This document shows positions 21,528 through 31,674 of a stretch of DNA of 64,000 nt, piece after piece; position 1 is the stretch's first letter; each line of letters begins with the position of its first letter. The stretch is taken from assembly GCA_027924645.1 (NCBI GenBank), contig BSBN01000241.1, positions 11,680,001 through 11,744,000 of the forward strand. The letters run 5' to 3'. Under the pieces are notes generated by a model that saw only the letters and a program-made list of their open reading frames with translations, searched no databases and had not been told where the DNA came from. The translations under genes were made by a program, and so were the position numbers. This DNA is from Cunninghamia lanceolata (lineage: Eukaryota; Streptophyta; Pinopsida; Cupressales; Cupressaceae).

Positions 21528-23690
21528 TTATTCTTTAAATCCTTGTTTAAATGAGGCATTTTTTTGCTTATGAGGGGCACAACCACTATTATTTCTGACT
21601 ATTGATTGTTGTCTTGTTCTTTTCTGATTTTTGGCGAGTTTTCGTTGGTAAATCTTTCTAGAATAGTAGCAGGATTCATCTTGTACCATCTTGCTCATCT
21701 GTATCGGTTGTTGTTCTTTCTTTTCAAAGGCATTTTGATTATCTCCTGATCCATATAAGGATAATGGAGGAGGAATCTCAGCATAAATTCCATTTCTTCG
21801 TGGACGAGGTGGGTTATCCATTTGTTTCTTATCCACTTCAATCATTCCCACGATACTATCATAGTCCAAGTAATCGTCCTCATCTACTTCCACTAAACCT
21901 TGTTCCACCATATTATTTTCAGTATGCTTAGGAAAAGGATTAGTGAAGATTTGTAAATTTTGATTCAGCAGAGCAACCGACTTGTTTCCATTATCATTCA
22001 CACCTGATACCTGGATGACATTCGAATCAATAAGGTCCTGTATCTCATGTTTAAGATGCATACATCATTCAGTTTAATGTCCTTGCATCCGATGATAATG
22101 ACAAAAGGCATTAGCATCGAAGTAAGGTCTTTGTTTACTAGGATCAACAAGCTTGATTGGGGGAAGCTTCAGAATGTTATTACTCACAGCTTGATTCATG
22201 ATATAATGATAGGACTCAGATATCAGAGTAAACTTCCTCGGTTGATATGATTGTTTCTTTGGATTGTTTATAGCAAACACATTTGTATTTGGTCCATTGA
22301 TCTTGATGAAACCTCTGTTATTGTTCCTTTTAAATTTGTTTTGTGATGATCCACCCATGGATTGTCCAACTTGAGCTGATGAATTCTAGTTTTCATACTG
22401 ACTAGACGAAAGTTGATAATCATGAAGGGCGGTGCATAAATATTGAAAGGAGTTGTACTTCATCAAGAGAATCTTATCATGAATATTAGGTTGTTGATTT
22501 GTAATGAATGTCTTCTGAACATCCTCATCTTTCATTTGATATTGAATCTGAGCATAAAGGCCTTGATACCGACTAATGAATTCAGTCAATTTTTCTTTCA
22601 GACCTTGTTTGCATTGAACCAAATCAATAAGAGTGACTTGGGGTCCAATATTGGCTTGAAAATGTTGTAAAAATTGATCAATCAACTGTGAAAAGGAGTG
22701 AATTGAATTCAGAGACAAAGAGAAAAACCATTCTAAAGCAGTATCTTTGAGAGATCACAGGAAAGGTTTTTCCAACAAATCCTCTTCAAAATAGAAATCA
22801 CTACACACAGCTGTGAATGCCGCCACATGGATATTAGGATCTCCTTTTCCATCATATTTTTCAAAGTGAGGAGTCTCAAACCTCTCAGGCATAGGGGTTC
22901 TCAAGATTGCATATGATAACAAATTACGAGCATGATATGTTGGTAAACTAGGCTGCGAAGAGTTTGTCAAATTTGTTACCTTTTGTTGCAAAATAGTCAT
23001 GCCCTATAAAAGTTGGTTTAGGATGGCATTATTTGGAGATGCGGTTTGTTGTGAGGAATTGGAACTGAAGTGAGGGGGTGAATAAGATTGAGATATGACA
23101 AGTAGAGGCTAGGAATAGGTCAGTGGTTGTTGGACATATTGGTAGGTGGAAGATGGTTGCAAGTATGTAATAGGTTGTTGGAAATGAATGGAATAGATAG
23201 GAGGTTGAGAACAATTATTCATAGAAGATGTCCCTTTAGAAATCAAATTCTGATAGTTAAATCCCACAACTTTGTATTTTGTGCCATTAGATACTCCGAT
23301 ACTAGTGGTAGAATTACTACAAGCGTTCGCATTAGTTGTTAAGATTGTTGATGTGAAGGTAGATATTCCCGTAGTTGGTATAGGTGACGAAACTTGTGTA
23401 TGAGATGGTGATAGAGTGTTCTTTATCACTTGTGCACATTTGGTCACTGGCATAATGTTAGTTTACACAATATGTGTTAGACCACGAAGTGTATTAACAC
23501 CATCTTGTCCTTCTTTTATCAATTCTCTTATGTTATGAATTGTAGGAACGACTTCTTCAGCTATTCGTTCAGTTTCCGTAAATGATTGAAATTCGGCTAA
23601 CTCTTTATCCAGTTTTTCTATTTTCTCATCTGATACATATCCTATCACCTCAATAGTATCATCAACATCATGAAAAGTTTGTTCTTCCAT
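21528..23690 (-). pseudogene. gag: Tat-type gag on the minus strand, one frame with few stops
   Basis: ATG is at 23688-23690 and the same frame runs 721 codons to TAA near 21528 with no frameshift. Capsid blocks seen are FEKYDGKGDPNIHVAAF near 22800-22860, DTALEWFFSLS near 22710-22745 and ISRYQGLYAQIQYQM near 22545-22590. The zinc-type motif CHYHRMQGH followed by CMHLKHEIQDL lies near 22040-22110. The N-terminal part is Ser/Thr/Asn/Gln-rich. In-frame stops at about 23463, 23109, 23004, 22752, 22389, 22074 and 22065 mostly lie where CAA, CAG or CGA is plausible. It resembles the gag at 1017-3622 in architecture. Confidence 0.8.
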
Positions 23691-24240
23691 TGTACTTGCA
23701 ATAGGTGCAATGTCTTGTAATGTTTGGGTTCTCCTTAAATTGTAAAGAAAGTGTTGAAAGTACCAACTTCTTCAAGAGCGCTAGATCCCATGTGTCTTAT
23801 GATTCTTCTTAAAGGAATATTTCTCTTAGGGTAGTGAGTTATTAAACTCATGCAGCAATATTCTCACTCTCAACACACTCTTGATGTAAATCTAAGATAA
23901 TGCCAAGTCGATTATAGTGAAAATATGTCAAAATAGGCACTTTTTTCACCGAAATTCAATGTAAGAGAGCATAACAAAGGGTGTTGTGAGGAAAATGATG
24001 ATGGAAAACAAATACTATCAGAAATAACAGCCTCTTGGAGCTAAAATATCCAACACAACACGCTTTTAGTGCCACTTAAGGTCAAAACCTAGTGAAAATA
24101 TAGCAAAAATAGGCTATTTTTCATAGTTTTTCAATTCCAAGACCTAGCAAAAGAGGTGTTGTAAGAAATTTTAGGAGGGACAACAAATAATATCAATAAT
24201 ATCAGTCACCTCAATCCATAAAATTGATCATTTAATAGCA
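23691..24240. repeat. Region between divergent frames, with a degenerate ~175-bp direct repeat
   Basis: No gene is seen. The stretch at about 23917-24039 is echoed at about 24092-24210: AGTGAAAATAT, a poly-T word, a GGTGTTGT word and AACAAATAMTATCA recur in order. The region separates the minus-strand gag start from a + strand ORF start, so it could hold leader sequence for both. Confidence 0.55.
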
Positions 24241-24810
24241 ATGGGTGATCTATCAAACAAAGAGACTTGCCCCAACATAACCCCACTTGGTGAGGATATA
24301 TTGGCACAAGAAGAAGATATCATTGACAGCTTTATCCACACCACTCTACCATCCCTTCCCAATCTTCCCAATCAAGATGAAGCTTTGGATGATGCAGATT
24401 CCATTTGTGACCATTTGCTTAATTCTAATGATAATTTGCCATCTGATATCCAAGAACTTCTCAATTACATGCTAAACCAACAACCAGACCATGAACTGTC
24501 ACATACTTTGGAAAGTAATGAAATCTTACATATTGTGGAAGAACAAGCTACCCCTCTTACTCAAGCCATTCCAACACCCTGTATAGGGACTGAATGGGGT
24601 ACCTTTCGGATACCTCCACATGTTCATTTAAATGACATTTCAAATGCTCCTATAACTGACACGAACTATGGCAACATTCCCTTTCAGCCATCATTAAGAG
24701 AAAACTTTCCTACATACTTACCCCCAGAAACTCATGAACATAGAGAAGAGAGAAGAAGTGATAATGCCTTAACCATTAAGATAAAGATCAAGATTTGTGA
24801 TACCTGCTAG
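24241..24810 (+). CDS. Uninterrupted 189-codon ORF, unknown function
   Basis: ATG at 24241, TAG at 24808. The product is acidic, rich in Asp, Glu, Pro, Leu and Asn (for example DSICDHLLNSNDNLPSDIQE), with a basic tail (TIKIKIKICDTC). No membrane segment, zinc motif or known domain. It has no internal stop, unlike the gag frames around it. It lies in the composite element just before the + strand 3' region, and a donor-like CAGGTAAGT follows at 24828-24836. It may be the N-terminal part of a structural protein or a chance frame. Confidence 0.4.
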   Translation: MGDLSNKETCPNITPLGEDILAQEEDIIDSFIHTTLPSLPNLPNQDEALDDADSICDHLLNSNDNLPSDIQELLNYMLNQQPDHELSHTLESNEILHIVEEQATPLTQAIPTPCIGTEWGTFRIPPHVHLNDISNAPITDTNYGNIPFQPSLRENFPTYLPPETHEHREERRSDNALTIKIKIKICDTC

Positions 24811-24824
24811 CCCAGTAGGGGCCC

Positions 24825-26497
24825 TACAGGTAAGTATCTCTAACCCTTTATCTCTCATGATGTCCTTCCCCCGTGATGTGTTATATGTTGTTTAGGCCTC
24901 CTAGGATGACCTCAGATTCTCCCATAAGGTTCAGGATACCAAGAGACTGCCTCTATTGTGACCTTCTATTTGTATCATCATTCCTCTATATTGCCTCTCT
25001 CTCTAATTTTATTATTGTGTGTTGTGTCTTGCGGACATAGCGTCGTGGTTGGTGACTTGGGGGCACTCTCCTATGTGACTGTCCCTAAGACACTTGTTTC
25101 TCCTCTCTTATTTATTGTTTCCCTTCCTCTAGTGTTTCCATCTAGTGGGTGGATGATGACAAACATTTATACTGATGCAGACCTAGTTTCCCTTTCGAGA
25201 GCAATCAAAAAATGGACTTAGTTCCTAATATGATGATGGGGTTGTATATCTTATCTGACGCTTGGCTAGTGGAAGCACTCGTGCTTTTTGTGTAGTTAAT
25301 TTCATGATGTTTCTATCCCATTTACAACCCTTAACAATACTACTGCTCTATGCACCTCTGTTTACCTTTGAATCTAGCCTTAGCAGTACTCGATTCGGAG
25401 AGCTTTGTGATATAGCCCTACGGTTATCCTTGAACTCCAAAATTCATTGTATAACCTTGGCTCTTTGTGTGGTTAATCATATGCATTGATGTTGTTGTTT
25501 ATCATGATGTTGTAGACACTAACATGTTTCTTGCAGGGATGTGTTTGTGGGAACATTTGGTGATCGTAAAGTACATGTCACCTCTGGGGGGCATGGGCTT
25601 TGTGAAAGTTGGTGTTCCCTTGTGTGTTTTCTTCCTACCTTAACATGCTTGATATTGATAACTAATATCAACCACCTTAAGGTGGGGGCATATAAGGTAA
25701 GCTATCTGTTATAGATGTTAGCAATGTGTTTGACCTCAGATGCATAGACTTGCGCCCCAGAGTAGTGCATCATGCATCCTGAGTTTGTTTGCAATTAATC
25801 AATCAATCATGTAAGCCCTCTACAGAAGCAAGATATCGAGCATATCCTTTTTCTTAAGCCCACTATGAAGGCGGGGATGGTGTGTTTCTCAGAGCACATT
25901 ACATCATCCTATCATTTTCAAAAGTCCTCTGCGGAGGTGGGGAGTGGTTCTGTGAATAACTCAACCCTTAAGCATGTTTTTGATGATTGTTGTGGCAAAG
26001 CCCAATTGTCGGTGTGTACCTGTAATGTGCCTGAGATGGTGATGAGCCTAGAAATAGGGGACACACCATCGCTTGTCTATCATGTTTTCTCCATGTCTTC
26101 AAGTGTGTATGTTTTAGCGTGCTTGTTTTGTATGGCATGTGTGTTGCCCCATATGCATAGACCAGCACCTTTGAGTAGTGTTTCATGCATTTTGGGAGGT
26201 TTTACGTGTATTGCGTGTGTTACCCCATATGCAGAGACCAGCGCCATCGAGTAGTGCTTCCTGCATTTTGGGAGGTTTGTTTACTTTCTAGTACTTGCAT
26301 TTGCATTTCATATATATATGAGAAAAAGAAAAGAAAATATATCATTTCTATCTTCCATGCATTAATGTGTCTTCTATGCATTAACTGTCTGCTCTGTGTT
26401 CTGCGTGACTGTAACTGTCTTCTCCGTGTTTGATGTGTTTGTTGTGTTTGTGACCTTACTTTAATGCATGTATTGGCCTCACGTTTATACATACATT
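24825..26497 (+). repeat. + strand copy of the element's 3' region
   Basis: Counterpart of the inverted copy at 19690-21415. Frames at 24958-25221, 25262-25489 and 25865-26254 are open here and partly in the other copy, with hydrophobic Leu-rich stretches but no family match. A two-unit repeat of about 75 bp at 26145-26280 carries CCCATATGCA and GAGTAGTG, then GCATTTTGGGAGGTTT. Confidence 0.65.
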
Positions 26498-26512
26498 AAA
26501 GTGGGGGATAAA
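26498..26512 (+). promoter_or_regulatory. Polypurine tract of composite element
   Basis: AAAGTGGGGGATAAA immediately precedes TGTAAC, the start of LTR C. Position and composition fit the plus-strand primer. Confidence 0.85.
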
Positions 26513-27762
26513 TGTAACGTTGGAAATGTCCCCTTGGGGGCTTTTCCCTCATAAGGTTTAGCTCCCAGGTCTTTTAAGTGCATTTAGGACATTTCAGTTC
26601 ATATTTTGGCATCCCAATAGAATGAGACCTGGGTAATGTGACAAATGGGAGCTAGGAGGACCCCTTGAGTTGTACCCTGCCCAAAATAGGGGGGAGGACT
26701 TGGGCGTCCGCGCCCTAGTCCTACCCTATTTTGGGGAAACCCCAATTTCTGGGTGTCAGTTTATGACCATTATTTGGTTATTTTGCCGACACGGTAAAGT
26801 TTGAATTTTAATATCTTGGCGGGAGTGCTTGTAGATGCATATATAAGCAAGCTTAGACATTCATTTGTAAACTAGGGGCATTATTAGATGATCATTGTGA
26901 TTCTCAAGGTGATTGAAGGCTTTATATTGTGTTGCAAGAGCAGACTCGTATGTTTTGTGCGTTGATATTTGGAGATTTAAGCATCAATTCCTTCATGGCA
27001 TGAAGAGCATCTTCCTCCATGAAAGATTCACTACAAGGTGACATATAATTGTGTTTTTATCATTGATTCCTTTGGTTTTTGGCCTCTGCCTCACAAGGGT
27101 ACACCCCCTTTATCTAACAATGGTGTTCAAAGACTTAAGTGTCCTCCAGGCTTTGATTGAGGCAAAGCCTCTAAACACCACATCCCCTAATCCAAGTCTT
27201 GTGATTGCAGGTTATAGGTGTTGCATCTGGGAAAAGTGGAGTTGCAGGAAGGCTTGGAAGGCATCAGGGATTTAGGATCTGAAGGAAAGACAGACAAAGG
27301 AGCACTTCCAGGACTAGGGTACTCACTCCAATTTCCTCTGCAAACAGATTCCAGAATATAGAAGTTACAGGGTTGATCAGTGTCTGAAGGAGGTCCAGAT
27401 TCCTTGAAAAAGTAGGTACCATGGACTTGGGCGCCTACTCCAGTGTCCCTGACTGTTCTACTTCAGAACCCCAAAAACAGGTATCCTATAATTTGGTATT
27501 TTACTCCCATCTGCAAGAGCTTTTTCCATAATTCATTAATTTGTTGTCGTATTTTCATAATTAGTGTTTTAATGGTTAATTGGACATAAGAGAAGGAAAA
27601 ATTGATAATTAATTCCCTAATCCAAGTTTCCCTACATCTGAAAGTGACTCTAGGGTATGATAGTGCTTGCCACTCGACCCTAGATCCTTCAATGTTTAGT
27701 GGAGAGGCAGATTTTAACATCTAAACAACAAAGATTAACAAAATCCAATTTTACCCTAAACA
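26513..27762 (+). repeat. 3' LTR (copy C) of composite element
   Basis: About 1250 bp from TGTAAC to CCCTAAACA, with the TATA box at 26840-26847. It is followed by GTTAT at 27763-27767, matching the five bases before LTR A. It aligns with A over its full length. Confidence 0.88.
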
Positions 27763-27767
27763 GTTAT

Positions 27768-28614
27768 AATGGATGTGGCGATACATTAGTGTATATGTTC
27801 TTTGTAGTGTTTTGATCAAGTATGAATCTATTGTATATGGCTTGAATAGTCTTGATAGTTAATTTGATTATGAACACTTGCTAAAAGATGTGTAAATCAT
27901 TGTAGCAATCAAGCTAACAAGAGTGAACGTTATGATATTACATAAAGGGTGAATAAGACCTTGTCTTTACTCTAAGAGATAAAGTTAGACATTGATTTGA
28001 TAAACCTGAGTTTAAATACTTTGGGATACAAGCTCTTATAACAATAAGATCTTGAATCGCCTTTAATGGTCACCAAATATTGGTATTGTTAGTCCAAGCA
28101 GTTAACCTTGTCATGAGAACTACAAAGTTGAAAATATCCCTTAAAATACTTTCATCTAAATGGTTTTAAAAACTCAAACCATAGGTTACTACATCTTAAA
28201 TCAAATGTACATAAATCTAACTTTTGTGAAAGATACACTATTTTTGCAATAGGGGCAGATTGATGATTCATAATTGGATAGGCAGTTGGAAGAAAGGCAT
28301 GACTTGAAGTGTTGGGGATTTAAGTTTGTTGGAGTAACACTTGAAACAAAGCAAACAATCCAAGGTTACATGAAGGGTCAAGACATGACCTATAGCAGCT
28401 GAACTTCCATAATTGATCAAGTAACACTTGATGCAATACGAAGGAACTACCAATGTATGGAAGGCATGGCATGACTTCATACAACAGGATGTTCAGTTCT
28501 GATCAAGTAACACTTGATGCAGTGGAAAGAACATGTGGGTATCAGCAAGACATAACATGTCTTATTACTACTTGAACTTCATACTTATTAACACTTGTGT
28601 AATGAAGGGCTCAT
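27768..28614. other. No gene; short dispersed direct repeats
   Basis: AT-rich flank. The word AGTAACACTTGA recurs at about 28334, 28422 and 28508, spaced about 86-88 bp, within loosely similar context (GATCAAGTAACACTTGATGCA in the last two). No coding motif. Confidence 0.45.
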
Positions 28615-29118
28615 GATCTTGACTTTCTTCTTGGTATACCTAAAGTTTCTAATCTCTTTGTTAATGAGCTAGATGTCAATTTGAACCAAGGATGTGTTTC
28701 CAACATTTGTGATGATGTTTGCATTCATGAGGATGATAAGCTTAGCCCTCGAGATTTTCTTGAGCTTGGTATGAGCATGTTGTAGTTTGAGAATGTTAGT
28801 CATTATAATAGATCCAATGTCCCTACACAATGCATTTTCAAGTACCTATGCAAAAAATTTGGCTCTTTGTAGATGGTTTTCAAAGGTGATGGGGATTTTA
28901 ATCACACAAGTGGCCACAATTGGTGGGTGATTTCAATATGTTCCTTGTGTGATGGTCCAAGGACTCATTTTGGATTTCTATTATATGTAGTGGAGTGTTG
29001 TGGTGGTCATTCCTTGCTAACTATGCCTGGTGTTGGTTGTAGAGAGATTAATGCCCAATATGGCCGTTATGGTTGTCTTTGCTCATGTCTTGGCCTTCAT
29101 TATGTGGTTCCACTCTAG
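28615..29118 (+). pseudogene. Unrecognised coding relic, 168 codons with two TAG stops
   Basis: One frame runs from 28615 to TAG at 29116 and is interrupted only by TAG at about 28783 and 28870, both compatible with CAG. The first part (NELDVNLNQGCVSNICDDVC, then DDKLSPRDFLELGMSML) looks like real protein. The later part is Cys/Gly-rich. I cannot assign a family, and the region has no LTR landmark next to it. Confidence 0.3.
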
Positions 29119-30480
29119 ATCTTAATGTTGACTAAGATCCCAATGTGAGAGTATGGTGTGCAGGTCCTTTGAACTTGTTCATGAGGGCATTCTTGCCCTC
29201 GTTTTGTTAGAGTCAACTATTTCAGGGATTCCCTTTGGATTGTGTTGTCATATGTAATTCTTTCCAATTTTGATTTTGAATTGGTATTGTAAATGCTTTG
29301 GTGTTCCAAATGTTGACACTTGGATTGATCTCTTAGCCTTAGAGCTACCCTTAGTGGCATATATGTATAACTTTGCTATACTAAGGGGGTTGGTTGGTTT
29401 TGGGCTATGCCTTGTTGTAGAGTTGTTCTCCATTTTGATCATGCATGTTCTGGGGCATCAACTAATGTAGATCAAGCCTAGTTTCTTCATGTCAACATAT
29501 GCTATAGGTTAAGGGAAGATGCCAGATTGTAGAGTCTCTTCATAACACAAGTGTCTTCATGTGTGTCTAGGTGAATTTAGGGCATTGGTATTCCGTACTT
29601 GTTCCTAAGACAATATTTTCTTGCTTGGTGTTGTATTAGTTAGTTGATGCATGCAACAATTGCAAAACATTATCAAAGTGTATTTGATTCTAATCTTTCT
29701 AATGCAATATATGGGTTCACTTTGTTTATTCATGGATTACTAAAGTATGCTTTGTTATGTATGCTTTTGGTTATATAAATGAATATTTTTGTTTAATCAT
29801 TGACCCTAGATTATGATTGATGAATGCATTTCTAGTTCCTATGTTCTATCATGCACATGTGTTTGTATGTGAGGCTTGATGCTTCACTCATTTATCCAAC
29901 TGATCAAGGCATCAGTCTACTACTGCTTGTCCACCACCACCACATTTAAACAACAAAAAACATCTTTTCACTTATGTTCTAGTGCACTTGAAAGTATAAA
30001 TAATTTACCAAAGAAAGAAGTGTCTAAATGAGATTATTAAGTGGAAAGCATTCAAAGAAGAAGCATTGAATACATTCAGAAGCTAAGAGCAAGGAAACAA
30101 GTTTTCAAACCTAAGCAAACCACTAGTGGAAAAAGTAGAACTAAAGCATCAAGAGATAAAGTAGAACTAAAGCATGGGAGCTGGCAATGCCTGGAAGAAC
30201 CAAAGAAAGCATTAGTAGATTAGTGGATGAGAGTTGTGTTGTGTGGTTACACAACACACCCCATTTTGACTTGACAAAATAGGGACCCAACTTTTTGGCT
30301 TGGCTTGTGTTGTCTGCTTTCTGGCGGTTTGGTAAAAGTAAGTCATGTGCATCATCATGCAGAAAGAGGATGAGGTAAGTCATCATCATGAGGTCAGTTT
30401 GTCAAAATTCATATTTCATTTCTGTGACCTCATATTTAGAAAGAGCATTAAATTCCATGCAGGTTTGCCTTTTACATCAC
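29119..30480. other. No gene seen
   Basis: AT-rich sequence. A 60-codon Lys/Arg-rich frame at 30041-30223 is too short and unsupported to call. It contains a small internal repeat (GTAGAACTAAAGCAT twice). Confidence 0.45.
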
Positions 30481-31110
30481 CCTGATATTCATTAGGATGT
30501 GAAAGTTATGAACGGTCAAAGTTTTGGTCAAACCTGATATTCGCAAGAGGAGGATCATATTTCGTAATATCAGTCATGTTACCAAAGATCATCCTGATCT
30601 AGTCCATCACCTAATAAATCATGTGGTCCAAATATCTGGACATCAACTTTAGGTGATAGCGACCCTTACCCGTCCAACAGCCTTATATTTTGGTCATCAT
30701 CATCTAAACATAACCCGATATTTCTCAATATCCTCCTACCGTGAAATATCACCCTAAGCCATTATTCTAATGATGTCATATGAGTCTGATAAATAAAGAA
30801 GTGAACATGACGATGACGTAATCATCACATTTACTCTTCAGGTGCATATTTTCTAAACATGATCCTATTCGCATAACATGACGATGACATCATCATACCT
30901 TAACAATATAGTGAATGAATACCTGGATGACGTCACCCTGATATCCTGAGAGTAAGAAAAGAATGACTTCGGTCATCATCATCTAAACATAACCTGATAT
31001 TTTCTAATATCCTCCTGGCATCTAAAGCATGACCTAGCGGCGAAAGTCGCCCGATATCCAAACATCACCCGATATTTGCAAATATCATCTTGCCGTTTGA
31101 ATATCACCCC
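30481..31110 (+). repeat. Repeat-rich region with CCYGATATT words and a 46-bp direct repeat
   Basis: The word C(C)(T/C)GATATT or its close variants recurs about nine times between 30480 and 31080. A 46-bp block is repeated at 30692-30737 and 30971-31016. CATGACGATGACRT also recurs at about 30807 and 30878. It lies upstream of the long sense ORF at 31675 and probably belongs to the same element's untranslated region. Confidence 0.65.
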
Positions 31111-31473
31111 ACTCCTATTCCTGCCATTAACATTAAATGCACACCGAGGTGGTTGGTATTTCCCCCCGATCATTAAACCTGATGAAACACCTGGCAAAAT
31201 CCTGAGTTTCTGTGCTAAGGATCAACGAATAGAATCTAATCTATTAGGATTTGCCCTAAATTTACCCTAATTACAAGGTTAAAAGGTAAATCTAATGCCA
31301 TTTTTACATCTACCTTGTGAAGAAATTACTTTTACAGAGCACCAGCTTCCATATCCTCAAACAGGCGATACAACGACGAACGAGGTTTGCAGGCAGTAGG
31401 AAGTGCGTGATCATCGGCAGAATTAAGAGCACTTTCAGAAGTCCACTGGTATAAAAGAAATTTGCATATCCAG

Positions 31474-31668
31474 GTAAGTAAATGAAACCCTCCCCATGTT
31501 GTTTCTGTAATAGTCAAATATGGTGTTGTTAATCTGAAGTCTTGGTTTATACACCCCCCATGATAAGTTGATGTTGAATAAGTACAGTAGGCATGATGGT
31601 TAGTAGAGATAATTATTATCTACATGCATGTGAGTATCCATTGTAAAACATGATTTTGTTAATTGCAG
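31474..31668 (+). other. Candidate 5' intron of the following ORF
   Basis: The donor CAG/GTAAGTA is at 31474 and the acceptor TTGTTAATTGCAG ends at 31668. The intron would be 195 bp, within the plant range, and ends six bases before ATG 31675. Splicing before an extra 3' ORF would fit a subgenomic mRNA. Inferred from splice consensus only. Confidence 0.5.
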
Positions 31669-31674
31669 GTAGCC

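Larger units (their letters stand above)
16874..27762 (+). mobile_element. Composite LTR element with internal inverted duplication
   Basis: Two LTRs in + orientation, A (16874-18119) and C (26513-27762), form the ends. The 5-bp target duplication GTTAT is present at 16869-16873 and 27763-27767, so A and C appear to be termini of one insertion. Between them lie a PBS-like site, a short leader, a minus-strand LTR (B, 18434-19674) with its own polypurine tract, a minus-strand 3' region, a minus-strand Tat-type gag, a divergent leader, a + strand ORF, a + strand 3' region and the polypurine tract of C. No RT or integrase is visible, so it is non-autonomous. The inverted arms are about 2.9-3.0 kb. 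Confidence 0.8.

Noticed and set aside
18434..24240. Simple nested minus-strand element inside the composite element
   Set aside because: There is no 5' LTR at the gag end, no target duplication, and LTR B lacks its terminal six bases. Kept only as an alternative that sister copies could revive.
24958..25489. Hydrophobic ORFs in the 3' region, partly open in both inverted copies (also 20782-21279)
   Set aside because: Amino-acid similarity between copies is no better than DNA similarity. There are no shared starts with context and no family match. A test of dN/dS across many copies could reopen this.
30041..30223. 60-codon basic frame
   Set aside because: Too short, contains an internal repeat, no motif or splice context.
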